This document shows, piece by piece, positions 29,273 to 40,917 of a stretch of DNA of 61,167 nucleotides (positions are counted from its first letter, which is position 1; each line of letters starts with the position of its first letter). The notes under the pieces were generated by a model, which was not told where the DNA came from, did no database searches, and worked only from the letters and a program-made list of their open reading frames with translations. The stretch is taken from positions 1 through 61,167 of the forward strand of contig WTXG01000217.1 of the NCBI GenBank assembly GCA_022496185.1, read 5' to 3'. This DNA comes from Multifurca ochricompacta. Its lineage: Eukaryota; Basidiomycota; Agaricomycetes; Russulales; Russulaceae. The position numbers were made by a program, and so were the translations under genes.

Positions 29273-30483
29273 TAGTGCATCTCTGAATTGATTCTGTTAT
29301 ATCTTAGCCAAAAATGGATATTATGTAATCACCTGCATGTTGTCTGAAAGGGTATATGAAGGGATTTCTAACTCATATTTTATTATGATCTTAGCTATTT
29401 TACTCCAATTGTTATAAAGCAAACAATGCAGATGTACAAAACATTTCAATGGTTTTGTTGCCCACTGTAAGTTGTGAAAACACCAAAGTTCCCATCTGAT
29501 CCAATCCTTATCTGATCTTATTCAATTTGTAATGATAATTGGCTAATATTTGTTCTGCTTTCCTTTTTTTTTCAAATATCATATCATTACAAATCAAAGT
29601 CCTGTGACAATATTACCACTTTAGGAAAGTCAGCGTGGGGGTGACTTCAGCACAGCCTTGTGGTCTGGGTCGAGTTGTCTCCAGGAGGATCTGCCTGTTC
29701 AGCGGTGGCTTATCTTGTCCTTGCTTACAATCGGCATGCGCATTCGGTGCCACTGCCACATGCCCCGCACCAGAAGCTATAGGGATTTTCCACAAACAGA
29801 ATACCTGGATATTGCGCCCACGACCTAACAAAGACAGAAGATGGTTCCACCGTGACCAGATGTTGAGAGGAGGGGCTATACAACTGTGGTAGACTCTCGA
29901 GTGGTGATGAGGTAGGGCCACTGGTAAGTTAGGCCAGATGAATGAGTCAGAGGGGTCGCCAGTGCTGATTACTAGTGCTTTTTGAACTCCTAAGCTAGCC
30001 AACGTGGAGTTGTGAGTGAGGAAGATTCTCCTTCATCCCCCTCGGGCACCGGACTTTGAATTCATACCAGTCACCTGCACGCTGTTCCAAACGACCCCAC
30101 GACCCGAATTCTAGCTCTCTCAAGCTCTCTCAGTCGTTGCTTATGGCAATGACGCGCACGGAAACAGGGCCATTTACGTTACAGTTACACGAGACTAAGG
30201 GGTCGGTATAACCATCTTTCGACTCCTCATCTACTTTTGGTGGTTTCGGCGGCGGAGAGCGATATCAAGTTCTTGCTATGCATGACCATGCACACAGACA
30301 TGAGCTGGAAACACGTTTCTTCATTTGTTCACATGCCCATTGCCCCAACCCTGGTGCCAGGCATCGGTACGGACCTTCATAAGACTGTTGCGCAGCTCTG
30401 CATACTTTCGCGCTCTCTTTGTCCCTCTCCTTTTACTCCTCTCCACTCCCTCACTCAACCCTTGACGCCCATCTGGTGTCGCC
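29273..30483. other. Intergenic: CpG-free tail, then upstream region of the 14-3-3 gene
   Basis: 28218-29632 has no CpG; after 29633 CpG returns abruptly, marking the edge of the mobile-element heap. A further CATTTCAATGGTTTTGTTG near 29442 echoes the Tc1-like end motif. A minus-strand frame of 129 residues (29613-30002) matches nothing I know. The last 300 bp are pyrimidine-rich, as expected for a fungal 5' region. Confidence 0.45.
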
Positions 30484-31825
30484 ATGTCCCCCGTGCGCTC
30501 CATTCGCCGATTATCTTTCTACCTCGCCTTTGCCTTACCTGTTATTATCAGGTAAATATACGAACGAGTCGCGCCGAATTTCTAGTGCTTGCAAAGCTTG
30601 CAGAACAGGCCGAACGATGGGACGGTATGTGGTTGTACCCCCTTGTCTCTATTGTCAAACTCAGCGTTTTTTAAAATAAAAAAAAAGATGTCATCAAGCA
30701 GCTCAAATCCATCATCTCATACTCAGATGCGCATCTGACCATGGAAGAACGGAACCTCCTCTCCATTGCGTATAAGCACATCACGGGTATATTGCGCACG
30801 AGCTGGCGCACGGTCGAAGGCATCGAGAAACAAGAAAGGAGTAGCGGACGCGCGACGCCGCGCGAACAGGCCCTCATACGGCGCCAACGCGAAAAGATCG
30901 AGCTTGAACTGGCAGATGCGTGCCAGGACCTTCTGGACCTGCTTGATCGACACTTGGTCCCAGCTGCGGAAGCCGGCGAGGAGCGCGTTTTTTACTACAA
31001 GATGTAAGTTTGTTCTCTCTTTCCCTTCTCCCCTCCAACTTCTTCCCCTTTCCTCTCTCTTTTGCCTCTGCGTCTGTTGGAGCTTAAGCTGATCGTGAGC
31101 TCATGTTGCGCGGGAATTTTTCTTCTTTTTTTTTTTTTTGTTTTTCTGTGGACGTGCGCAAAACACTATCAGGCAGGGCGATTATTACCGATACCTAGCG
31201 GAATTCGCGCGTCGCCAACAACGCGAGCGTTCGGCACAACTGGCCCTCGAGGCTTATAAGGCTTCGTATAAGCATGCTTTTAGCACACTCCCCCCCTGGC
31301 ATCCTACCCGTCTCGGTGTGGCCCTCAACTTTTCCGTTTATTTTCATGACGTCTGCGCGAGTCCCGATCGCGCTTGTCACCTCGCAAAACACGCATTTGA
31401 CGAGGCCGTCGGCGCCATGCACGCCATGCCAGAACATACGTTCCGTGATTCGTTGATGATCTTGCATTTGTTGAGAGATGATATTATCCTTTGGTCTGCG
31501 GAGATGTTGCAGGATGGTACGTTCAAGCCTTTTCTCCTTTTTCGGGTGAAAGGTGGATGCTTATAGACGGATGCTTGTTTAGAGGGGCGAACAGAGCAGG
31601 CTGCTTAAAAAATGATGTGACATCCTACAATTCCCCTCGTTCTCTTTTTCTTTCTTGTCCGCCGTATTGTAGCTTTTTGTACTAACCCATTGTTCTCGGA
31701 TCTCTTCTGTAGCACCAGGGAATCTATTCGGTTTTCATTTGTTGGAGTCTGGAAACAAGAAGAAAAAGGCAATGTTATGCGGGACTTTGTCGGCAAAGGC
31801 TGTCATCCCCTGTAACAGGATTTGA
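30484..31825 (+). CDS. Divergent 14-3-3 protein
   Basis: Exons that fit in phase are 30484-30492 (ATG TCC CCC), 30552-30624, 30688-31003, 31173-31516 and 31713-31825, giving 284 residues. Family blocks are unmistakable: LAKLAEQAERWDD, MEERNLLSIAYKHITGILRT, SWRTVE, GEERVFYYKMQGDYYRYLAEF, LGVALNFSVYFHDV, SPDRACHLAKHAFDEA and LLRDDIILW. 14-3-3 dimers bind phosphoserine/threonine peptides and steer signalling clients. The pocket Lys and Arg-Tyr pair are present, but the usual Arg-Arg of helix 3 is Leu-Arg and the usual Asp-Asn of helix 9 is Asp-Asp. The tail is basic (KKKK) rather than acidic. The 9-nt first exon and the last exon are the least certain parts. Confidence 0.85.
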
Positions 31826-32749
31826 CGGACACGAGCTGGACATATAGCCAGCTGTGCAGTAATCCGAGCATCACATCGATCGGGTTCTGCGCTAGTGCGT
31901 ACACTATAATTTTTAAGAGGGATGGCCAATCAAACAAATTTGCATCGTAGTGCCCTACTTACCCTTTACCGCCCGCGGCGGCCTCGGCTAAAATGGCATT
32001 GTACAATTAGGGGATTATGTTTGTGAATCCCTGCACAGATCGGAGAAGGGAACCCTCCCCCTCCGATCGTTCATAATTGAGGGTTCTAGCACCTCATTAT
32101 GCCAGGAGGAGGTTCCATATCGATTGGTACTTGTACAGTAGGAGGAATGCGACACGCCTGGGTCATGTTTTTGGGGTGCAACCCATCATATGTGAATGGT
32201 ATGACCGTATGGAACGACTGCTTGGGCTTAGCATGCCAGTGAACGGGCAAGGGCTCAGGCTATGAGCCTTATCATACTCTGCTCACCAGCACCAGCACCG
32301 TCGTGTCCCCACCAATGGTCTCTGTAGGACTAGTTATGGGCTACGTGGGTGAAATTTCTCTAAACTGATGGTGGATTGGCCACGTACGGTCCTGGGCTTC
32401 ATTACCTATCGTATACTACAGTTCCTGACTCCGCAGCTAGCGGGGCATCGCTTTTATTTTACGTTCTTCACACACCAAACACACCGGAACACGTCAATCC
32501 TGTGTACAACAATTCGTGTCACAAAGTCCTGATGCGCCCCCTTCCCTTCAAATAGCAAGCATTGCATAGCACAGACAGTGTGTTATCAACCCATCACCTT
32601 CTTTATTACCATGATATTGACCCGTGGACTCGGAGTTGGAACGGGCAACCTGAAGGTTGCTTTTGACGCCTTTGCGTTATGGAAGGGCACTACTCCACAC
32701 TCGTGCGCTGAATCATTTTACGATTTGACCGTTCATTCCTGACCATGAA
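31826..32749. other. Intergenic, nothing recognised
   Basis: No coding segment, RNA gene or repeat with clear ends was found. Short frames present have no family features. Confidence 0.5.
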
Positions 32750-34380
32750 TTGCGCAACAGGCCCATAGCCCTTCAGCTCCCTGTCGAGCTTCTCCAGAAA
32801 ATATTCTTCTTCTTAGCGGAGCTTCACCCATCATCGTCAGATCGAGGCCATTACCTACCCCCTTGCCCACACTGGATCCCAATAACACATGTCTGCCGTT
32901 ATTGGCGTTCCGCCGCACTCGGTCTACACGAAATCTGGTCCTTCATCACTCCCGGCCTTTCCATTTCCTGGGCCCAGGCAATGATGGAACGTTCCGCTCC
33001 ACTTTCCGTGCATGTTAACATCCGCGTCACCACCATGTCCACAGACGGTCTTCACCCACTCGCCGCTTCGGAGCTGCTATTCGCCGCATCTAGGATATCC
33101 ACCCTTCGCATCCTCGGTCTTCGCGCCGATGTCCTCCGCGTGCTTGATCGTCTACGCAGCCCATCTCCGCTCCTCGAGTCACTTGATCTCTCTATCGTCG
33201 ATAGCGGACTCGTCGTTGACCTTCCCGAGACGCTTTTCGGCGGCAAAGCGCCTCACCTCCGACGTCTCACGTTTGCAGCCGACACGTGCATTCGCACACC
33301 GCGCTGGTTGCTTAACGGTATTACGGACTTTACGACGGGCGCCGACATCTCGCTTTCAGAGCTAATTGAGGCGCTTCGTGCGATGCCTCAACTCGAGTTT
33401 TTACGAGTCCAGCACTGTCGTGCCGTGTGGGATGAGGAGGACACCACAGGCGGGCCTACTCATGCCCCACCTCCACCACGCGTGACGCTACCGAATCTCT
33501 CACTGATCTCCTTCCGCGATACGACCCCACGTCGCTTCGTGATGCTCTCCTCGCGTATAGACGCTCCCAAAACGGTGCGCAGACACATCTTCTGGCGGTC
33601 GTGGGCAGTCTCGAACTGGGATCGTTGGTCAAGCTTCCTTGATACGATACGCCGCTTACTGCTGCCGCACGACTCCTTCACGAGTGTCAACGACGGTGAC
33701 TTGCGCGTGGCTCACGTCGCAGGTGGTCCTGCTCGGGGTCCTTCAGCATGTGGACCCGCTCGGCTATGGGACCTGCGACACCGGGATCGCGCAGCGAAGC
33801 GCTCTTCCTGTTTTGCATTGATTGGATAGGGAGTCCTGTTGACCCTAGAGGCGAGGCGAGTTTGCTCGATCACGCCAGTCCTTTATTTCATCTAGCGGGT
33901 TTGTGCTCCGAGCTGCGTGCGACGTACGTGCAGGACCTTACCATCGAGCCTGACACGGAGCAGGCGCAGGTGGTGGATTGGGAGCCCCTGATAGGCGCGT
34001 TATCATCGGTGCAAATTTTGCGGTTACATGGGGGTACCTCGTCCGCATCTCTTCTTCGTTCCATCTCCACCCACTCGCACCTCCTCCCAAACCTGCAAAA
34101 GCTGTACGTCGTGCAGTGTGCGGTTCGATACACGGCCCCACGACCCGATGGGATCATACTGTGGAATGTTAAGCTCAAGAAGCTAGCCCTCGGCGGGTCT
34201 TCTGGGACTGCTGGGAGGAGCCGGGATGTTGTGGATGTTGGCGAGGAACTGGTTGCAGTCGTTCGTAGTCGGTATGGTATCGAGGTGGTCCTTATCGGGT
34301 GTGATGTGGACGCTGGTGCATTGGAGGTGTTGCGGAAGCGCGCTCAAGTGGGCATAGGGGATGAATGGGTGTATGTATAA
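32750..34380 (+). CDS. F-box-like protein, frame broken or extra intron near 33.75 kb
   Basis: The N-terminal part has an agaricomycete F-box pattern: IALQLPVELLQKIFFFLAEL, then HWIPITHVCRYWRSAALGL and IWSFI. Leucine-rich segments follow (LSTLRILGLRADVLRVLDRL-like, PQLEFLRVQHCRAVW). No ATG lies in frame before the F-box; a preceding AG (about 32760) suggests an upstream exon whose ATG I could not fix. Between about 33700 and 33830 the coding signal moves to another frame, which then runs to TAA at 34378-34380 with more Leu-rich sequence (LIGALSSVQILRLHGG, LPNLQKLYVVQ). F-box proteins recruit substrates to SCF ubiquitin ligases; the target is unknown. Confidence 0.6.
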
Positions 34381-35089
34381 GGTACAGCAGTTTGTAAGGA
34401 GGATGTTAATACCTACCGAGTGCGCGGCTACCATGTTAGAGGAAACTCCGACCGTTCAAGAGCGAATAACACTCAGTGCCTCTAATGCACGTGACCGTAT
34501 CCCAACGGCCTTTACAGAGGCAATATCAGATTCTCGTTCACCATCGCCGCCCATAAAGTTTTGAACGCAGCGCTTGCTGCGATAGCGGTACACTCATGAC
34601 GCCGAGCCTAATACTATGAAGGCAGCCTCCCCCCACCCAAGAGTACAACACGTATCATCTCAGGTGCCCGCAACATGCCTCCCTCCGCTCACATCTACTC
34701 GCGTTTCTGGCGGCAGTGTTGCCCCGCAATAGTATTAGCATCTTGTAGGAAAAACTTAGCCAGAGCAGAGCAGCTACTAACCCTCTCGGATTATGATTCA
34801 CACGATCGCCTACCGTCTAGGTTAGGAATACTTTGTCGGTATCTATACTGTGGTTCTCCTTCTCCACTGAGACCTGGTGACTGTGACAGAAGAGAGAGCA
34901 GAAGACTTGTACATTTGTATAGACGTCTGCGGCTGTCCACCTCATTTGGCAGAGAATAAGGGATAGCCCAATTTTCCCGATTTCTCTGAGCTAATCTTCG
35001 CCTTGCGTCTAAACTTTGACAAGGAAAGAAATTCACCCCTCCCACTGTGGCTCAGCGACCTGCCTTCTACCGCAATATATTGTCTGAGT
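34381..35089. other. Intergenic, nothing recognised
   Basis: No supported coding segment, RNA gene or bounded repeat. Confidence 0.5.
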
Positions 35090-35345
35090 TCCTTGGTTCT
35101 TGAGCTAGGTGGTTAGTCGGACTTGTTCTCTGCTGGCAACGCTCCTACAGCAAGCGGCGTCGATCTATAAGGTTAACTTAGGCATAGCACGCTCCACAAA
35201 AGCGAGCTCATATTTGTGCCTTTCTTGCTGAACTCGTCGACAAGTCACCCCTCACCTGCGCAGTTGATGTGTTGCCAACATCCCCATATTTTTCCCTTTT
35301 CCTTTTCTTCGCTGGTCTTGTGATATTCCTTGTTGCGGTGCCTGA
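35090..35345 (+). pseudogene. DUF6535 fragment (copy 2)
   Basis: The plus strand reads WFLS, then CSLLATLLQQ, and further on CAFLAELVDK, AVDVLPTSPYFS and FLFFAGLVIFLVAVPE in shifting frames. These match the second and third membrane segments of the intact copies at 13335 and 51577. Stops and frameshifts are present and neither end of the gene remains. Confidence 0.75.
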
Positions 35346-36290
35346 AGACGGAACGTTCAGGTGAAGTGGGGTCCTCGAAGAGGGGGATTGAACTAACATT
35401 TTGTGTCGATTGTGTGTCCTGATGCGCTTGCGCGAAGTGCGCCGCTGGTATCGATAAGGCTTTCGAAGATCGGGAATGGCAGAGATGAGGGACATCAATG
35501 ACTCGCTTTTGTTATCCTTCTCGGGCCATCGTATTATGAGCGTGCAATCGTGAACTGACATTGCCCAGAGGACACAATACGTAAGATGAATCAGCCAGTG
35601 GTCATTAGAGGAGGTTCTTTCAAGACGCTCTTTGGTGAGCATGTTTGCTGCATGAATATTTCCAAAACGTCACCTTATGTACCAATGGTCAATGCCAAAT
35701 AATAGTTAGAGGGGTTGTACAGGTTCGCTGCGATTACTTAGGTTAATCACCTTCTTGATCTCAGTAGTCCAGGCTATGTTGGCAGTAGCACTTTAAGAAC
35801 CTTGTACACTCTTGATTATGGTGCAGCTTGTAATTAATAGAATACAATGAAGCGCGCGGGTAGCCAACCGCCCTCATTAAACCCGCGCCCGTATAAGAGC
35901 ATGGTCTGTGATTTACCTTCACCTATATGAAAGACGAGCCGATCTATGCTAGTAACAAGTAATGTTGGCTACAGCAACAAATATACCTCACCTTAGTACG
36001 CGTAAAACTCGGCGAGACAGGAGAGGAATGCCCGGTGGGATGAATAACTTCGAGGTGTAGCGGGGAAAACCAGCTATAATTGAATGGGCGCCGGCCTGGG
36101 GAGATCGAGTGCCCGAGTGCCCGAAACCGAAACCTGAAAACTGCTTCAGCCCCAGAGTTCAGAGAGATCCAGTCACACGCATGGGTGGGAAACCACTGGA
36201 GACAGTAGAACACAGTGGAACATGTCATACACGACTGCAAATGCACACTTAAAGAAATAGGTGCTTCGATTACGCTTTCCGGGCCGTCGC
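35346..36290. other. Intergenic, nothing recognised
   Basis: No supported gene. It ends at the left ACCCTAGC duplication of the MITE. Confidence 0.5.
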
Positions 36291-36298
36291 ACCCTAGC

Positions 36299-36886
36299 TA
36301 GTGTTCGCCACGGGTAACCCGCGGGTAAAAACACATGGACCCGTACCCGTACCCGTATGTACCCGGACCCTTACACCAAGGGTACGGGTTTGCCATACTA
36401 CGGGTACGGGTACACCACGGGTCATATACCTGCGGGTAAGGGTGGATATTTACATTTCAAGTCTGATAACCTAGAATAACATTGTACTACTTAAGCTATA
36501 ATCCATTTGTCATCTGGCCATTCTTCATTGTTTTTGGTATCAGGTTGAGATGCTGCATACTTTAAATCAGCAGTCTCTACATAACCTGCCTTCATCCAAG
36601 CTCCCAAACATAGAAGAGCCTGAGTTGTATGCAATGGGACCACCAGGTCTGTATACAGTATCTACAATACATGTACTATATAGTTTTTCTGTGGCTGGTG
36701 CAATGCCACATGCATTGCCGCCCTCATTGCTGCCCTTCCAATTTCAGCTTACCCGCTCTGGCGGGTAAGGGTTGGGTGTCTGCGGGTAGGGGTCACATGA
36801 GGGGTATGAAGACGTGACCCCGACCCGTACCCGCATGTACCCTGACCACATACCCGGCGGGTTGCGCCTACCCGTAGCGAACACTA
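36299..36886. mobile_element. hAT-like MITE, 588 bp
   Basis: Terminal inverted repeats TAGTGTTCGCCACGGGTA and (complement of the right end) TAGTGTTCGCTACGGGTA differ at one base. A perfect 8-bp duplication ACCCTAGC lies at 36291-36298 and 36887-36894. About 140 bp at each end is dense in ACGGGT/ACCCGT and CGGGTA/TACCCG motifs; the central 300 bp lacks them. No coding capacity. It has the same end type and the same hexamers as the larger element at 16325. Confidence 0.9.
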
Positions 36887-36894
36887 ACCCTAGC

Positions 36895-38888
36895 TGAATT
36901 GCTTTCTAGCGTTGGCCCGAGTTGCCTGTTCCTGTGAGGGCTCGGTTTTTGACAGCGGCTCGGCTATACACTAACTTTATATAATTCACATGCAGGGGCA
37001 TCGCCCAAGGGTCGTGCTACACTAGCACAGGTGCCTGCTAGTAGGTTGTTATGACAAGAACTTGAGGATTGTCACCTCACATGAGGAAGACTCGCGCTGG
37101 TTGTGTAAGTAACGAATAGACAAAAAGTTGCCAGCCTCGCGTCTGTAAGGAGAACACAATGGCTCGCGCAGACGGTTTTTTCGACGTTCACGTCTAAGAA
37201 CCCTACTCTCGTCGCTTGAAGGGAGTGCAAGATCGCGGTAGCATGTTTGACATCGGTAAAAACACCTGCTAGAGCCTGATGTGTTATAGTTTGTGGCGCC
37301 GTCCTCAGTTAAGCGTGGGTATTGTTGGGTGGAAAGTGGAGTGGAATCGCCGCAACTACAGGCATAGCCCTGATGAGGGGCGTTGAGCCTATGGTGTCGG
37401 GAGGGGGCGCGGCCAATTGCTAGGTGGAAGACGGGTGGATGTGGCATGGCATTCTTTTTTGTGTTGGGTGGCTGTCGTCCACTTTAATCCGCTACTCGGA
37501 GGATAACCCGGCCCGGTCGTATCGATGATGAGGATGAAATGCAGATGTTTTTTTTTATTTTTTAAAAAAAAAAAATACATATACATATATACTGAATGAA
37601 CAGCCGTATGCAGTACCCTTTGAACTCAGAAGAGGTCAATAGATTTCTTACGATCATTTATATACGCCTCGATCATTGTCCCGGAAAACGGTTTATGTGG
37701 CGAAATTCCTGACTTCAATTTCGACTAGTTCTTACCCTGCAGTGATTTCAAGTTCAAACAGCATTAACACCCAGTGGATAGAATAATGTGGTTAGAGTTG
37801 GAGTCACGCATCGGATCCAAAAATTCATCTCGAAACCCTTAAAGGACCTTTTGTTAACTGAAGGAAACATTTCCCCCAGACCACTTTCCATCCCCTGTGC
37901 CCGTTGGCGCCACCCGGAGAAGATCCCTTAAGGAAGGATCTGCGAATACAGCTACAGTCGTCTCTTTAGTTGATATATTGTAGGGGTCCCCAGGGGAGTT
38001 TGAATCAATCCAATGAAAGGGTATAGAAAACGTTCCACGAGCGGCTGAAGCCGTCAGAGCAAAGCTTATGCACATCCGTGTCATGATTAAAGCAGATTCA
38101 TATAGCAAGGTTACAAGCACCAGGACCAAGAGGTTAGCAGATGAAGCCGTTCTTTGTTCAATGTGAGGGTTAGGTGATGAGCGCCTTTTGAACCCAAGAA
38201 CCCAAGTTAACCCCGCAGCAGAGATCTGTGCACAGCTGTCCTTCCTGTCTTTGGCAACGGCGATGCCCGCTTGTTTGCAGCTGGGATACGTCGGTGATAT
38301 CGGTCGACTTGCTGAAAATCTCACGAGAGACAACTTGAAAGCTTATTGAAGCTAGGGACCGGGACCTGATAACGAGTCATCTCGGTGATGTGGTAGCAAT
38401 AATGGACCGGACGATATCGGCCGATTATCTCAGTTCCTTGGTGGCTTGGATGGTGGTGGGTTCACAAGTAGATCGATCAAGAAAGACTGACTGATACTTC
38501 AACTTCGAGCTCGTGCTTTCATGTTGACTTGAAGAAGAGAAGTTCGGTCATGTGCAATGAGATGAGGCGCTTCCACATTACCTCAAAATGATGTATTTGT
38601 TCTCCAAGAACGCATGATGCACCCAATTCATTGAAATGAAACGTTGCCCTTGCCGTCGGATATACTCGGGCTATGACGTAAATTGAAAGCATTTCCATAA
38701 AAGGAATGCAGCGTTACTCCTTTACAGGGTTCTAGGGCTCTCCCTGTTCGTGTCAGGCGAACCGCTGTCATAATCTGACTATGACTATGCTTTTTTTATC
38801 GTGGACTATAAATATGGTGAGCGGCTAGGAGCCGCAGCGTCATCAAACCCCTTCACGAGCGTATCCCCAGAAGTAGCTGGAACGCCTC
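36895..38888. other. Intergenic with one unsupported minus-strand frame
   Basis: A 159-residue minus-strand frame (37854-38333) has a hydrophobic stretch (NLLVLVLVTLLYESALI) but no recognisable family and no neighbours to support it. AT-rich simple sequence occurs near 37550-37590. Otherwise nothing is seen. Confidence 0.4.
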
Positions 38889-40917
38889 ATGGTCCCTATG
38901 AAGAGCGAGGTGCCAGCTGTATCCCCTCATGCGACCTGTTCACCTGCTCCAGCTCCGCTCTCAAGGAAAACGCCTTCCATCGTCGACGGTAGCGATCGCA
39001 AAGATGCTACCGACAAACCCTACAGCGTGTTTACTCACAGAGAGAAGTGGGTAATTGTCAGCATGGCATCCTACGCCGGGCTTTTTAGGTGGGTCGGGAA
39101 ATATCCCCTCTTCACCGTTAACTCATTCAACCGGTACGCAGTCCGTTCACGGCGAACATATACTTCCCCGCGATTCCTGTCATATCAAAAGACTTTCGCA
39201 AAAGTATAGAGCTTATTAATTTAACAGTCACGATGTACATGGTCATGCAAGGCTTAAGTGCGTGTTACGGATCTTAGTCAGAATCGGCATAAAATCATCT
39301 AACAAGGTCAAAATTCAGCTCCGATGATCTGGGGTACAATATCAGACCGCTGGGGTCGCCGGCCGATCATGCTTGCCTGTCTAACAACTCTTTCTCTGTC
39401 CTGCGTGGGGCTCGCCTTAGTCCCGACGTCCGATTACTGGCTGTTGATGCTTTTACGATGTGTACAAGCAGCGGGATCAGCGAGTACAGTTGCCCTTGGC
39501 ATGTAGCATTATGTAAAACAAAATGCCTCGTACACTTAAACATTTGCATTAGGTGCTGGAATCATCTCCGACATAGCCACACCTGCTGAACGGGGCGGCT
39601 TCTTCGGGGTGTACGCCGTGGGACCGATGGTGAGTGTTTACAGCCGTTGCCTCTAAGTTGCCCTAGACAGGTCGCACAGATCGGCCCTACTTTTGGTCCT
39701 GTCATCGGAGGAGCTCTAGCGCAACGATTTGATTGGAGGTATCACGAATTATCAATTGCAACGATCTGCTGCTAAAGTTACCGGGTAGAGCCATTTTTTG
39801 GTTCGTATGTATAGGATCTGGACTTTGCGGCCTCGGACTCTTTTTGTGATTCTCACATCACTAACATGTCATCGATATGCTCACTACGTTTCATAGGTTT
39901 CTGCCCGAAACTCTCCGCTCCATCGTAGGGGATGGAAGCGTCCCAGCAAGGAGGCGAATCTACACCCCTCCAATCCGCATCGTCGGTAGAAAGCGAATTG
40001 TGAAAGATTTTAACGAACCCCCGCCACGCAAACGGTTTACGAACCCTCTATTCATGTTTACGTATCCTGACGTCCTCGTCACTCTTCTCCTCAGCGGCAT
40101 ATATTATGCCGTTTTTTATGGCGTAACAGCCAGTTTGTCGACAATTTTCGCAAGGGTTTATCCTTACCTTACCGAACGGGACATTGGCCTGTGCTTCCTT
40201 GCTGTGGGAGGGGGAATGCTGATTGGCACAGTCACCTCAGGGAAACTTTTGGACTCCCATTACCAGAAGATCAAAGATGACCTCATCCGCCAAGCGCAAG
40301 CGAACTCGGAGAAGGACATCGATTCCACATCCCTTGTAAAGGACTCATCATTCCCCATCGAGAGGGCACGGTTACAGATTCTGCCGTACATGATGTTCAT
40401 TTATTCTGCCTGCGTGATCGGTTACGGTTGGTCCCTCCAGTCGAGGGTTTCTATCGCTGTGCCCCTACTCTTGCAAGTCGTTAGTGAGTCCCTCACTTCG
40501 TTCCGCTGCGCGACAGTATGCCTAACTATATTAAGTTGGTGCTACATTCATCTATATGATGAACGCCATCCAGGCCTTGTTGGTAGATCTAATTCCCGGA
40601 CAGGGATCTTCAATAACGGCATGTGTACGTCCACCCACCCTCCCCCTACTGTAGGAGAATAACACTCTAATTTCTATTTTCCCTCAACCCAGCACAATAT
40701 CGTCCGCTGTTTGATAGGTGCTGGAATGGTGTCCATCGTCAATCCCATCATCATCGCACTCGGTGACGGGTGGGCATACACTCTTCTTGGCGGCTTTTGC
40801 TTGCTAGCTTCGCCCTTACTGTACATTGAGGTTCGGTGGGGACCCGTATGGCGGGAGCGGCGACGCGAGAAAGAAGAGAAGGCAGCACTCAACCGGCCAA
40901 GACCTGTTGCTCTCTAG
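38889..40917 (+). CDS. MFS transporter, DHA1-type drug:H+ antiporter family
   Basis: Nine exons fit: 38889-39088, 39142-39257, 39319-39498, 39553-39629, 39671-39738, 39789-39845, 39897-40483, 40536-40624 and 40693-40917, giving 532 residues. The MFS motif A GTISDRWGRRP follows helix 2, and IGPTFGPVIGG is the helix-5 antiporter motif of the 12-helix DHA1 group. A central cytoplasmic loop (basic, PPRKR) separates the two halves, and the C-terminus is charged. Such proteins export toxicants, polyamines or organic acids across the plasma membrane; the substrate cannot be predicted. The intron at 39499 starts with GC (GCATGT) rather than GT. The next intron is only 41 nt. A second ATG three codons in is an alternative start. 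Confidence 0.88.

Noticed and set aside
29613..30002. 129-residue minus-strand frame
   Set aside because: No recognisable motif, no splice support, and it sits at the edge of a mobile-element heap.
35208..35642. 144-residue minus-strand frame
   Set aside because: Mostly antisense to the DUF6535 fragment at 35090-35345.
37049..37447. 132-residue minus-strand frame
   Set aside because: Composition and lack of motifs suggest a chance frame.
37854..38333. 159-residue minus-strand frame with a hydrophobic segment
   Set aside because: Cannot be tied to any family or gene model; noted only as unsupported.
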